From NCBI RefSeq assembly GCF_014201675.1, contig NZ_JACHEZ010000003.1, forward strand, positions 124,001 through 188,000: a stretch of 64,000 nt of DNA, written 5' to 3'. Below the pieces are notes generated by a model. That model was not told the DNA's origin, ran no database searches, and saw only the letters and a program-made list of their open reading frames with translations. This DNA is from Oceanithermus desulfurans. Its GTDB lineage: Bacteria > Deinococcota > Deinococci > Deinococcales > Marinithermaceae. A program made the translations under genes and the position numbers. This document shows positions 47,500 to 58,043 of the stretch, one piece after another. Numbering within the stretch: the stretch's first letter is position 1; every line of letters begins with the position of its first letter.

Positions 47500-48722
47500 G
47501 CCCCCACCTCCACGGTGCCCAGGCTGCCGATCCAGGGGTCGCGGTAGGGCCGCCCCGCAAGGAAGGCGTTGATGCGTTCGAGGGTCACGTCCATCACCTC
47601 GGCCTCCACCTCCTCCAGGCTGCGCGCCCGCTCGAGGATGAAGAGGTCGCGCGCCAGCGCGCCGGCACGGGCGCGGCTCGACTCGCCCGAGAGCACCAGG
47701 TCGGCGCGCACGCCTACCTTGGCGCGGTCCAGCTCCTCCCGGCTCACCCCCTGGGCCAGCCGCTCGATCTCCTCCTCCATGACCTCCAGCGTGGCCTGCG
47801 CGCGCTCCGGCATGGTTCCGGCGTAAGCGGTCAGGTAGCCGAAGCCCTTGACCGAGCCGGGGCTGGCGCTCACCGCGTAGACGAGGCCGCGCTTCTCGCG
47901 CACCTCGGTGAAGAGGCGGCTGCTCATGCCCCCCGAGAGCACGGCGACGGCGAGGCGCGAGGCGTAGTAGTCGTAGTGCCCCGGCGGCACGTCCTTGTAG
48001 AAGAGGCCGATCTGCACCTGTTCGGTCTCCTGCTGGATGTGGAACCGGTGCGGCACGGTCAGGCGCACGGCCGGGGGGGGCGGGGCCTCGCCGCTCCAGG
48101 CGCCGAGGTGTTTTTCGGCGATCCGAAAGACCTCGTCCGGGTCGACGCCGCCCGAGACCGCAAGGATGGAGCCCCCGGCTCCGTAGCGGCGGCGGTACTC
48201 CTCGCGCAGCGCGTCCGGGGTCATCCGCTCGAGCGCCTCCCGCTCGCCCTCGACGGGCTGCCCGTGGGGGCTCGCAAAGGCCCCGCGCCGCAGCCGGCCC
48301 AGCAGCTTGCGCGGGGGTTGGTCTTCGAGCGCCGCCAACTCCTGCAACGCCAGGGCGCGCACCGAGTCGAAGGCGTCGTCCGGCAGGTGCGGGCGCATCA
48401 GCAGGTCGGCGTAGAGCTCGAGCGCGGCCGGAAAGCCCTCGGGCAGCAACGAGGCGGAGAAGGTGGTGTACTCCACCCCCGCCCCCGACTGCCGCCGCAC
48501 GCCCAGCGCGTCGAGCGCGTCGGCGAAGGCGCGGGCGCCGCGGGGCCCCGCCCCCTTCCAGAGCCAGGTCTCCAGCATGCTCGCCGCGCCCAGCCGTTCC
48601 TCGGGGTCGCTCGTCGCGCCTACGGGCACCAGGATGGTAAAGCTGAGTCCCGGGTTCCAGGGTTGCGGTTCCACCGCCACCCGGAGCCCGTTGTCCAGGG
48701 TATGCACAACAGGGGCCGCCAC
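47496..48722 (-). CDS. M16 family peptidase-like protein, non-catalytic subunit
   Basis: The product is 408 aa. The fold matches the downstream M16 protein, beginning VVHTLDNGLRVAVEPQP, but the zinc motif is lost: ASMLETWLWKGAG stands where HxxEHMxFKG should be. This is the expected pattern for the regulatory chain of a two-subunit M16 peptidase, in which an R/Y pair near the C-terminus (SSRLFTEVREKRGLVYAV) helps bind substrate. GTG 48722 follows a TATAAT (48729-48734, minus strand) with a 6-nt gap: a leaderless start divergent from recG. Confidence 0.9.
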   Translation of the reverse strand: MAAPVVHTLDNGLRVAVEPQPWNPGLSFTILVPVGATSDPEERLGAASMLETWLWKGAGPRGARAFADALDALGVRRQSGAGVEYTTFSASLLPEGFPAALELYADLLMRPHLPDDAFDSVRALALQELAALEDQPPRKLLGRLRRGAFASPHGQPVEGEREALERMTPDALREEYRRRYGAGGSILAVSGGVDPDEVFRIAEKHLGAWSGEAPPPPAVRLTVPHRFHIQQETEQVQIGLFYKDVPPGHYDYYASRLAVAVLSGGMSSRLFTEVREKRGLVYAVSASPGSVKGFGYLTAYAGTMPERAQATLEVMEEEIERLAQGVSREELDRAKVGVRADLVLSGESSRARAGALARDLFILERARSLEEVEAEVMDVTLERINAFLAGRPYRDPWIGSLGTVEVGA

Positions 48723-48728
48723 CCGAAG

Positions 48729-48783
48729 ATTATACTTTCCGGTCTTGCCCGATCGGGTTCAGCCGCCGCGCGGCGGGTAGAAT
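48729..48783. promoter_or_regulatory. Divergent leaderless promoters for the M16 operon and recG
   Basis: TATAAT (48729-48734, minus strand) lies 6 nt before GTG 48722. TAGAAT (48778-48783, plus strand) lies 6 nt before GTG 48790. Neither gene has a ribosome site. Confidence 0.7.
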
Positions 48784-48789
48784 GGCCGC

Positions 48790-51120
<2,331 letters not shown>

Positions 51121-51129
51121 ACTATCCCC

Positions 51130-51257
51130 ATGGAGGCCAAACGAGCGGCGCGGCTGCTCGCGGCGCACCTCGAACAGCCCCTGGAGGTCTGGCCGGAGTT
51201 CAACCCGCGGCGCGTACCCTTTGCCGTCTACGACGAGCGCATAGAGGGGCTTAGGGC
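51130..51257 (+). pseudogene. Truncated gene remnant after recG
   Basis: ATG 51130 follows TAAACT (51118-51123) by 6 nt, the leaderless pattern of this genome, and opens a plausible coding frame of about 42 codons (MEAKRAARLLAAHLEQPLEV followed by WPEFNPRR). At about 51257 it runs into the repeat cluster, where the frame stays open to 51441 but loses coding character. I do not recognise the family from 42 residues. The rest of the gene seems to have been replaced by repeats. Confidence 0.5.
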
Positions 51258-51672
51258 CGCTACCTGCTACGCCCGGCTCGCCTTTCAAACTCCCGCCTAC
51301 CAACTGCGCATTACCTGCCATGGACTTCGTACTGCGCATCGCCGCCTTCCGTCATTCCGGACGAGCGGGCCGACGGCCCGCGAGAGCCGGAATCTTAAAA
51401 CGCGCGGAGGGGGAGCCGGCGGTTCGAAGCATGCGCGGTGACGATGGCGCGTCGATGGACTTTCTCAGCAACGGAAAACTTCGGCTAGCGGTTGCCGCGC
51501 TCCACTGGCCCGGGCAACGAAGGCTGGGAGGAGGCAGCAGCAGCAGCAGCAAGATCCCCGATCTCGGCACTCCGCGCCTCGTCGGGGATGACGGGGGGGT
51601 AAGGGACCAGGCTGCAGGTGGCGAAGCAAACGAAGGGGACGCCTAAGCACCGGGCCTGCACGGTTTTGCATT
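51257..51672. repeat. Palindromic repeat cluster, copy 1
   Basis: This stretch holds no credible gene. It contains a block shared with 52432-52470 (CGCCTTTCAAACTCCCGCCT), a 47-bp palindromic repeat at 51350-51396 that is identical to 52526-52572 (stem ATTCCGG.../...CCGGAAT), a (CAG)5-type triplet run near 51533-51551, and a second palindromic repeat at 51551-51592 (ATCCCCGA.../...TCGGGGAT) matching 52654-52695 with a few changes. Confidence 0.85.
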
Positions 51673-51680
51673 AAGAATAA
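51673..51680 (+). repeat. Target site duplication, left copy (AAGAATAA)
   Basis: Identical to 52407-52414 on the other side of the insertion sequence. Confidence 0.9.
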
Positions 51681-52406
51681 GGGGCTGGCATAGCTGACAC
51701 CCAAAGGAGGTTAAGCTATTGCCGGTGTACACAAGAAAGAGTCGCCTCAGCAAGGCCAAGCGTTTGCGTTTGCTCGAACACTTCGTTGCGGGCACTACCG
51801 CACGGGCAGCGGCTGAGCTTGTAGACGTGAACCGCAACACGGTAAACCGCTTTTACTTTGCCCTGCGCACGATCATTGCCGAGGAGATGGAGAAGGCCGC
51901 CCCGCTACACGGGGAGGTGGAAGTGGACGAGAGCTATTTCGGCGGCAGGCGCAAGGGTAAACGAGGTAGAGGAGCCGCTGGTAAGGTGCCGGTGTTCGGC
52001 TTGCTAAAGCGCGGTGGGCGGGTCTACACGCTCCCTATACCGAACGCGAAGGCAAAGACGCTCATGCCCATCATTGAGTCCCGAGTGGTACCTGATAGCA
52101 TTGTTTACACCGATAGCTTCGCGGGCTACAACATACTGGACGTTTCCAGCTTTCACCACCGTCGCATAGACCACGGCAAGGCCTTTGCCGAGGGGGAAGA
52201 GAATAAACGCCATATCAACGGCATCGAAAACTTTTTGGAATCAAGCAAAACGGCATCTACGCAGATACAACGGCATCCCGCGCAAGCGCTTCTACCACTT
52301 CCTCAAAGAATGCGAATGGCGCTTCAACGGAGGAAACCACAAAGAGCTTTACCGCCAGCTGTTAGGGTGGGCCAGGAGGGAGGGGTTGCTTAAGTAGGCC
52401 AGCCCC
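51681..52406 (+). mobile_element. Insertion sequence, IS1595 family (IS1016-like)
   Basis: The element is 726 bp. Left end GGGGCTGGCATA (51681-51692) and right end TAGGCCAGCCCC (52395-52406) are inverted repeats of 12 bp with one mismatch. It is flanked by the 8-bp direct repeat AAGAATAA (51673-51680 and 52407-52414), the target duplication size usual for IS1595. One transposase gene fills it and its stop codon lies in the right end. The intact duplication implies fairly recent insertion, into an already repeat-rich gap. Confidence 0.92.
51719..52397 (+). pseudogene. IS1595-family transposase with a one-base frameshift
   Basis: TTG 51719 follows AAAGGAGG. The N-terminal helix-turn-helix (about 15-50) and the DDE-type core are present: VDESYFGGRRKGKRGRGAAGK with Asp70, YTDSFAGYN with Asp132, and NGIEN with Glu170. 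After Phe172 the frame is lost. Removing one T from the run at 52232-52236 restores NFWNQAKRHLRRYNGIPRKR and the rest of the family C-terminus, ending at TAG 52395-52397. It is therefore either inactivated, read by slippage, or a sequencing error. Confidence 0.88.
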
Positions 52407-52414
52407 AAGAATAA
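52407..52414 (+). repeat. Target site duplication, right copy (AAGAATAA)
   Basis: Identical to 51673-51680; together they date the insertion as not yet eroded. Confidence 0.9.
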
Positions 52415-52970
52415 AGCTGTCAGGCTTACGTCCGCTACCCGATACGCCTGCCCGCCTTTCAAACTCCCGCCTGCCTACTCCGCTCACCACCTTTCACGCA
52501 CTACGTACTACGCACCGCCCCTCCCCGTCATTCCGGACGAGCGGGCCGACGGCCCGCGAGAGCCGGAATCTTGATAGGCATGGCTTAATGGAGCTGTCGC
52601 GCAAAGGCAGGCGGCGGCAACGGTACATCGGTTCTCTCGTTACCCGCGGCAACAAGATCCCCGATCACGGTGCTTCGCACCTCGTCGGGGATGACGAACA
52701 AGGGGAACGGACAAACCCGTAAGACGCCGGATCTCCGCGGCTACGCCGCTCAACCCGGGGTGAGGAGGCGGGAAGAAGAACCCCACGGTAACTGCGGGAT
52801 CCCGGACCGCGCCGTCGCCCACCCGTGCGGGCGGCGAAAAACCAGCTGCGGCACCGGCGCGCCCCGGCCCCAGGGGCGCTTCCTTTGGCGCGGCGACGAG
52901 CGGGCAAGCGCCGCCGGCGCGTCGGCGCGGGCCCCTGCGCCCGCCATCACGGGTCCCGCGCGCCCTGTTC
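52415..52970. repeat. Palindromic repeat cluster, copy 2, and unassigned intergenic DNA
   Basis: No gene is supported here. From 52432 the sequence repeats parts of copy 1: the CGCCTTTCAAACTCCCGCCT block, CACGCACTACG-type units (about 52490-52515) like those at 41090-41200, the identical 47-bp palindrome (52526-52572) and the ATCCCCGA palindrome (52654-52695). A further hairpin (GCGGCTACGCCGC) lies near 52737. The last 200 bases are very GC-rich with no feature I recognise. Confidence 0.75.
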
Positions 52971-52976
52971 TAGAAT
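52971..52976 (+). promoter_or_regulatory. Promoter -10 box of the GNAT operon (leaderless)
   Basis: TAGAAT lies 6 nt before GTG 52983, with no ribosome site between. Confidence 0.65.
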
Positions 52977-52982
52977 GGAGCC

Positions 52983-53438
52983 GTGCTCCGGATCCGCCCC
53001 GCCACCCCGGAAGACGCCGCGCTTTTGGCGCGGTTCCGGGTGCTGCTCTTCCGGGAGATGGGGCGGCTCGAGGGAGACGAGGCCGAGTTCGCCCACGCCT
53101 CGGAAAACTACTTCGCCTGGGCGCTCTCCACCGAGCGCGAGGTCGCCTGGATCGCCGAGGAGATGGGCGAGGCGGTGGCGGTGCTGGCGATGACGCTCGA
53201 GCCCATGCCACCCAAACCCGGCCGCCCGCGGCTCGTCGAAGCCTTCATGCACAACGTCTACGTCCTTCCCGACCGCCGCATGCGCGGCCTGGCGGGCCGC
53301 CTGACCCGCACGGCGCTGGACTACGCGAAGGCCGAGGGCATCCGCCGGGTGCGGCTCTTCACCTCCGACGACGCCCGCTGGATGTACGAACGCCTGGGCT
53401 TCCAACCCCACGGCCGCTACCTGGAAATCAAGCTCTGA
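52983..53438 (+). CDS. GNAT family N-acetyltransferase
   Basis: The product is 151 aa. It begins IRPATPEDAALLARFRVLLF, the usual GNAT opening. The acetyl-CoA-binding motif A is VYVLPDRRMRGLAGRLTRTALDYAKAEG with the R/Q-x-x-G-x-G/A pattern as RRMRGLAG. Motif B ends MYERLGFQPHGRYLEIKL. The acceptor substrate is unknown. It heads a tightly packed group: the metallopeptidase starts 2 nt after its stop, and the dehydrogenase follows. Confidence 0.9.
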   Translation: MLRIRPATPEDAALLARFRVLLFREMGRLEGDEAEFAHASENYFAWALSTEREVAWIAEEMGEAVAVLAMTLEPMPPKPGRPRLVEAFMHNVYVLPDRRMRGLAGRLTRTALDYAKAEGIRRVRLFTSDDARWMYERLGFQPHGRYLEIKL

Positions 53439-53440
53439 AC

Positions 53441-54205
53441 GTGTTGAAGCGCCTGCCCCACCCCCACGTGCCCGCCGAGCACTCCCCCGGCGGGCGACGC
53501 CGCGCAGTGGAGCTGCAGCGCTTCCTGGCGCGGCTCCACGACGCGCTCGAACCGGTGCGTCCGGTGCCGCCGGTCACCCTCTTCGTTCTCGACGAGCACG
53601 ACTGGCGGCGCTTCACCCGCCTTCCCTACGGCTACCCCTTCCAGCGCAGCAAGCCCGGCGAGGGCTACGGCGTCTTCGCGCCGCTGCGCTACCCGGAGCG
53701 GCTGCTCGAGCGCCTGACCCACGTCTTCGCCGAGGCCGCCCGGCGCGGCGGCCGCCTGCCCGGACCGCTGGCGGTCTTTTTGGATCTGATGATCGCCCAC
53801 GAATACGCCCACGCGGTGGCCGTGGCCTGGGGGTTGAGGGCGCGGGTGCGCTGGGTGGACGAGTTTCTGGCCAACTACCTCTACATGCTGGCCCTCCACC
53901 GCACGGACCGCGAACTCTACGCCCAGGCGCGCGCCTGGGCCGAGCTGGCGAGCCGGCTCGAGCCCCAGCGCCGCAGCCTGGGGGGCTTCGAGCGCTACCC
54001 CCGCCGCCCTCTGGGGGAACAGCTTTGGTTCCAGGGCGTCTTCACGCTCGAGGCGGCGCGCATGATCGAAGAAAACGGAGACCGTTTCGTAAGGCGCCTG
54101 CTCGAGGCCGCCCCGCTCACGCGCCGCGACCTGCACCGGAAGCTGCTCGCTGCCGAGCCGGGCCTCAAGGCGTTCTTTCGCGTCTTCGGGGAAAAGGTAA
54201 CCTGA
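53441..54205 (+). CDS. Putative zinc metallopeptidase (HEYAH motif)
   Basis: The product is 254 aa from GTG 53441; the same frame is open further upstream but overlaps the GNAT gene. An HExxH zinc motif occurs as IAHEYAHAVAVAWGL (His near residue 118), and a downstream VDEFLANYLYML helix supplies a candidate third ligand, a Glu, as in gluzincins. There is no signal peptide. Otherwise the sequence is Arg-rich and I do not recognise the family. Similar genes seem to be unnamed; the call rests only on the motif and helix pattern. Confidence 0.6.
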   Translation: MLKRLPHPHVPAEHSPGGRRRAVELQRFLARLHDALEPVRPVPPVTLFVLDEHDWRRFTRLPYGYPFQRSKPGEGYGVFAPLRYPERLLERLTHVFAEAARRGGRLPGPLAVFLDLMIAHEYAHAVAVAWGLRARVRWVDEFLANYLYMLALHRTDRELYAQARAWAELASRLEPQRRSLGGFERYPRRPLGEQLWFQGVFTLEAARMIEENGDRFVRRLLEAAPLTRRDLHRKLLAAEPGLKAFFRVFGEKVT

Positions 54206-54209
54206 GGGC

Positions 54210-55178
54210 ATGGAGCGCGTCTTCGTCACCCGCAACCTCCCGGGCCCCGCCCTTGGCGAGCTGCGCCGGGCCGGCTACCAGGTGGACGTCTGGCCCGAGT
54301 TCACCGCCCCACCGCGCGAAGCGTTGCTCGAGCGGGTTCGCGGGGCCGCCGGCCTGATCACGATGCTCGAGGACCGCGCCGACGCCGAGCTGATGGACGC
54401 CGCCGGCCCCCAACTGAAGGTGATCGCCCAGTACTCCGTGGGGCTTGACAACGTCGACCTGGAGGCCGCCCGGAAGCGGGGCATCGTGGTGACCCACACC
54501 CCGGGGGTGCTCACCGACGCCACCGCCGACCTGGCCTTCGCGCTGCTGGCCGCCGCCGCCCGCCGGGTGGTGGAGGGCCACGACTACGTCCGGCGGGGCG
54601 AGTGGAAGACCTGGCACCCCGAGCTGCTGCTGGGGCCCGAATTGCACTGCGCCACCGTGGGCGTCGTCGGCTTCGGCCGCATCGGCCAGGCCTTCGCCCG
54701 TCGCGCGCGCGGCTTCGAGATGAAGGTGCTCTACGCCAGCCGCCACCCCAAACCCGAAGCCGAAGCCGCGCTGGACGCCGAGCGCGTGGAGCTCGACGAG
54801 TTGCTCGCGCGCGCCGACTTCGTCAGCCTGCACACCCCGCTCACCCCCGAGACGCACCGCCTCATGAACGCCGAGCGGCTGGCGCGCATGAAGGAGGGCG
54901 CGGTCCTGGTCAACACCGCCCGCGGCAAGGTGGTGGATACCGGAGCGCTGCTGGACGCGCTCGAGCACGGACCCCTCTTCGCCGCCGGGCTCGACGTGAC
55001 CGACCCCGAGCCGCTTCCGGCGGACCACCCGCTGCTGCGTCATCCCCGGGTGGTCGTCACCCCTCACATCGGCTCGGCCGGGATGCGCACCCGGCGGCGC
55101 ATGGCCGAGATGGTGACCCACGACCTCCGGGCGGTGCTCGAAGGCCGCGCCCCGAAGCACGCCGCTGTGCTCCCCTAA
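54210..55178 (+). CDS. D-2-hydroxyacid dehydrogenase (glyoxylate reductase-like)
   Basis: The product is 322 aa. It reduces glyoxylate, hydroxypyruvate or another 2-oxoacid with NAD(P)H. NAD-binding motif VGVVGFGRIGQAFARRARG; catalytic Arg-Glu-His region with PLTPETHRLMNAERLARMKEGAVLVNTARGKVVD and the Glu in LDVTDPEPLP, and His in VVTPHIGSAG. The Arg after the GxGxxG helix region (ASRHPKP) suggests NADPH is possible. It starts 4 nt after the metallopeptidase gene. Several enzymes share this fold, so the substrate is open. Confidence 0.9.
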   Translation: MERVFVTRNLPGPALGELRRAGYQVDVWPEFTAPPREALLERVRGAAGLITMLEDRADAELMDAAGPQLKVIAQYSVGLDNVDLEAARKRGIVVTHTPGVLTDATADLAFALLAAAARRVVEGHDYVRRGEWKTWHPELLLGPELHCATVGVVGFGRIGQAFARRARGFEMKVLYASRHPKPEAEAALDAERVELDELLARADFVSLHTPLTPETHRLMNAERLARMKEGAVLVNTARGKVVDTGALLDALEHGPLFAAGLDVTDPEPLPADHPLLRHPRVVVTPHIGSAGMRTRRRMAEMVTHDLRAVLEGRAPKHAAVLP

Positions 55179-55269
55179 GCTGCTTCGCACTCGCTGGAAC
55201 CGCTTAGGGTAAGATGTCTACAGGTGCAGGTTCAAAAACCGGTACGCACCTGGGGAACGGGAGCGCGGC

Positions 55270-55848
55270 ATGGTCCTTTGGTACGTCCTTATTGGATTTT
55301 TCATCGGATGGGTGGTCGAGTGGTTGATCGACGTGGTCTACTGGCGGCCGCGGCTGCGGGCGGCACGGGCCGAGCTCGAAACCTGCCGGCAGCAGCTGGC
55401 CGACGAGCAAGAACGCGCCATGCTGTTCCAGGCCAAGATCGAAGCCCTGGAGGAGGAAGGCAAGGGGCTGCGCGCGCGGGTGCAACGGCTCGAGGGTGAG
55501 CGCGACCGCTACCGCCATGAACGAGACGCCGCGCTGGCGGAGCTGCGCAGCTACGCCGCGGCGGCCGTCGAGCCCGAGGCCTCCCCCGCGGCCGGCGACG
55601 ACCTGAAGCGGATCGAGGGCATCGGTCCCAAGATCGAGCGGCTGCTGCAGCAGGCCGGGGTGCGAACCTTCGAGAAGCTGGCGGCAACGCCGGCCGCACG
55701 CCTGAAGGAGCTGCTTGCGGCCGGCGGGTCCCGGTTCCGGCTGGCGGACCCCGGCAGCTGGCCGCAGCAGGCGCGGCTTGCCGCGGAGGGCCGCTGGGAC
55801 GAGCTCGAGGCCTACCAGAAGATGCTCAAAGGCGGGCGGAGGCGCTGA
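55270..55848 (+). CDS. Membrane-anchored coiled-coil protein with helix-hairpin-helix domain
   Basis: The product is 192 aa. Residues 1-22 form a single membrane anchor, 30-110 a long coiled coil rich in Glu/Arg, and 120-190 a helix-hairpin-helix-like domain (LKRIEGIGPKIERLLQQAGV, then WPQQARLAAEGRWDELEAYQ). The last block is typical of small proteins whose domain resembles the end of ribosomal-protein-L21-like or DUF4332 sequences. Role unknown; DNA or protein binding at the membrane is an inference. ATG 55270 has GGAGCGCGGC upstream. The next gene starts 4 nt after its stop. Confidence 0.75.
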   Translation: MVLWYVLIGFFIGWVVEWLIDVVYWRPRLRAARAELETCRQQLADEQERAMLFQAKIEALEEEGKGLRARVQRLEGERDRYRHERDAALAELRSYAAAAVEPEASPAAGDDLKRIEGIGPKIERLLQQAGVRTFEKLAATPAARLKELLAAGGSRFRLADPGSWPQQARLAAEGRWDELEAYQKMLKGGRRR

Positions 55849-55852
55849 CGCC

Positions 55853-56692
55853 GTGCCGGGCCACCGTCACCCCGTCGGTCTGGACGTCTTCAAGGCGCTG
55901 GTCGCGCTGCTGCTGCTTGCCCTGCTGATCGGCGGCCGCCCCCAGGCCGCGGCGCCCACCGTGAACGCCGCGGTGGATCCTAGCGGGACCGTGACCCTCA
56001 GCGGCACGGCCCCGCCGGGGCGGCCGGTGCACGTCACGGTTACCGCCGCCGGGGGCGCGGTGATGGAGCCGGAAGCCCGGTCCGACGACGCCGGGCGCTG
56101 GCTGACCGCGCTCACGCTGGCGCCCGGCCCTTACACGGTGCGCGCGGCCATCGGCCCCGTGGCGTCCGCGCCGCTGCGCTTCGTCGTGCCCGAACCGGCG
56201 CGGCTCGCGCCGCTGTCGATCGACCCCCCGCCCTCCCCGGCCGCCGGTTCCCTCACCCTCAGCGGCCGCGCCGAGGCGGGCCGTGAGCTCCGGGTCTTCC
56301 TCGACGGCCGGCCCCTTGAACTGCGGCCTCCCCTGGTCAGCGGAGACGACGGGCGCTGGAGCCTGACGCTCGAACTTGGCGCCGGCGGGCACACGGTCTA
56401 TCTGGCCTACGTGGAAGCGCCGCAGCGGGTCAGCGACCCGCTGCTGCTGGAGGTCCGCGAGGCCGCGCCCGCCACGCCCTTCCGGCCCGCGGTGAGCGGG
56501 GGGCACGCCTACGTGGTGCAGGAGGGCGACTGGCTGAGCAAACTGGCCGAAACCTTCCTGGGCGACCCGGAGCGCTACCCCGAGATCCGCGCGGCCACCA
56601 ACGCCAAGGCGGCCGTCGACGACGCCTTCACCCCCATAGCGAACGACGGTCTGATCCGCCCCGGGGAGCGAATCTGGATCCCCGCGCCCTGA
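55853..56692 (+). CDS. LysM-domain envelope protein with Ig-like repeats
   Basis: The product is 279 aa from GTG 55853. It has an N-terminal hydrophobic signal/anchor (about 12-28), two Ig-like repeats (about 35-110 and 120-200; each with a G-x-A-x-P/A-G-R block and a DDGRW segment) and a C-terminal LysM domain (about 220-275: HAYVVQEGDWLSKLAETFLG, then PGERIWIP). LysM binds peptidoglycan, so this is a cell-wall-associated protein. It is co-transcribed with the HhH membrane protein. Confidence 0.85.
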   Translation: MPGHRHPVGLDVFKALVALLLLALLIGGRPQAAAPTVNAAVDPSGTVTLSGTAPPGRPVHVTVTAAGGAVMEPEARSDDAGRWLTALTLAPGPYTVRAAIGPVASAPLRFVVPEPARLAPLSIDPPPSPAAGSLTLSGRAEAGRELRVFLDGRPLELRPPLVSGDDGRWSLTLELGAGGHTVYLAYVEAPQRVSDPLLLEVREAAPATPFRPAVSGGHAYVVQEGDWLSKLAETFLGDPERYPEIRAATNAKAAVDDAFTPIANDGLIRPGERIWIPAP

Positions 56693-56695
56693 GCG

Positions 56696-57337
56696 TCAGC
56701 CTTCCGCGCCGCCGTCGGGCTCGATGCGGTAACGGCAGCAGGTGTCGCCTGCGGTCATGGAGCACTCGCGCACCAGCGACACCCCCAGCAGCTCGCTGAA
56801 GAAGTCCATCTCCACCTGGCAAAGCGCCTGGTAGTCCCGGGCCAGCGCCAGCTTGGGGCAGCGGCGCTGCTCGAGCACCAATCCCGAGGCCTCCCGGCGG
56901 CTTTCGGCCTGATAGCCGCGCTCGGTCAGCCACTCGGCCAGGCGGCGGGCGCGCTCCTCGAGCGTCAGGCCCTGAAAGCCCTGGCGCCAGGTTTCCAGCT
57001 CCTTCTTGTAACGGGCGCGCAGCACCCGAACACCCGCGCCGGGGCCGTAGAGCTCCTCGATCTGCTCGAGCATCTCGCGGCACATCCGGGCGTAGGCGGT
57101 GGGCTCGTCGATCGCCTCGAACAGCCGCAGCGGCCGGCCCCGCCCCTGGACGGGCCGGGTACTCACGCGCACCAGCCCGTCGCGCTTGAGGTCTTCGAGG
57201 TGGCGGTAGATGGCCACCTTCGACAGCCCCAGCTCGCCGGCCAGCTCGGCGGCGGAGGCCTTGCGAAGGCGCAGATGTTCGAGGATGCGCTGCTTTGTGG
57301 AACCGAGCCTCACGTACCCTACCTCCCCTTGCAGCAT
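56696..57337 (-). CDS. SufR-like iron-sulfur winged-helix regulator
   Basis: The product is 213 aa. The N-terminal winged helix reads TKQRILEHLRLRKASAAELAGELGLSKVAIYRHLEDLKRDGLV. The C-terminal half has four or five Cys: C-x12-C-x18-C in RRCPKLALARDYQALCQVEM and ...RECSMTAGDTCC. In actinobacterial SufR-type proteins the matching Cys bind an Fe-S cluster that senses oxygen or Fe-S status. No suf genes are nearby, so the regulon is unknown. It lies 13 nt after the PEBP stop, in the same transcript. Confidence 0.75.
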   Translation of the reverse strand: MLQGEVGYVRLGSTKQRILEHLRLRKASAAELAGELGLSKVAIYRHLEDLKRDGLVRVSTRPVQGRGRPLRLFEAIDEPTAYARMCREMLEQIEELYGPGAGVRVLRARYKKELETWRQGFQGLTLEERARRLAEWLTERGYQAESRREASGLVLEQRRCPKLALARDYQALCQVEMDFFSELLGVSLVRECSMTAGDTCCRYRIEPDGGAEG

Positions 57338-57350
57338 GGCACGTCCGCGC

Positions 57351-57899
57351 TCAGCGGCGGTAGGTGCCCATCCATTCCGCCTCCGCCAGCACGGCGCCGT
57401 CCATCGCCCGGACCACCTCCGCGGCGGTGGCCCCCGGAGGAAGATCGAGCGACGGGCGGTCCAGCGCGTAGAGCCGGAAGAAGTACCGGTGCGCCGGACC
57501 CGGCGGCGGGCAGGGCCCTCCGTAGCCGAGGGCGCCGTAGTCGTTGGTGCCCTCGGTCAGCTCCGGGCTGCCGCTCGCGCCTTCGGGCAGGCCCTCGAGC
57601 GCGGGCGGAAGGTCGTAGACCAGCCAGTGGACGAAGGTGCCCGAAGGGGCGTCGGGGTCCGACATCACCAGCGCAAAGCTGGCGGTGCCCGCCGGAGCGC
57701 CGGACCAGCTCAGGGGCGGGCTGAGGTTCTGCGCCCCTTCGCCGCAGTAGGCGAAGCGGGCGGGCAGGGGTTCGCCGTATCCGAACGCAGGGCTGACCAG
57801 TTTCATGGTGGCCTCCTTCCCGAACCAGAGGGATACCGCAGCCGCAACCAGTACGGCACCGAGAAGCAACGCGAACCCGAAGACGCGTCGGTTGAGCAC
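57351..57899 (-). CDS. PEBP (YbhB/YbcL) family protein, possibly membrane-anchored
   Basis: The product is 182 aa from GTG 57899, or 151 aa from ATG 57806. The PEBP core has LSPPLSWSGAPAGTASFALVMSDPDAPSGTFVHWLVYDLP and a GPCPPPGPAHRYFFRLYAL block, which are the ligand-binding signatures of bacterial YbhB-type proteins. The longer form adds one membrane segment (FGFALLLGAVLVAAAVSLWF). Evidence is split: TACAAT lies 9 nt before the GTG, while GGAGG lies 7 nt before the ATG. Both forms may be made. It is divergent from the octaheme cytochrome gene. Confidence 0.8.
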   Translation of the reverse strand: MLNRRVFGFALLLGAVLVAAAVSLWFGKEATMKLVSPAFGYGEPLPARFAYCGEGAQNLSPPLSWSGAPAGTASFALVMSDPDAPSGTFVHWLVYDLPPALEGLPEGASGSPELTEGTNDYGALGYGGPCPPPGPAHRYFFRLYALDRPSLDLPPGATAAEVVRAMDGAVLAEAEWMGTYRR

Positions 57900-58043
57900 C
57901 TTGACCTCATTGTACCCCCGACAGGACATTCTTCCTAGTGATTCCTTGGGAGAATGTGGTAAGCGATCCGTTGCTGGAACCAACTTGGTGCATGCTTCGC
58001 GCGATGACGTCGGCCACAGCCACGAGCTGCGAAAGGAGGAAGT

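Noticed and set aside
51533-51553. Possible CRISPR or tandem array (CAG triplets)
   Set aside because: It is a short uninterrupted triplet run with no spacers; no CRISPR array or cas gene was seen anywhere in the window.
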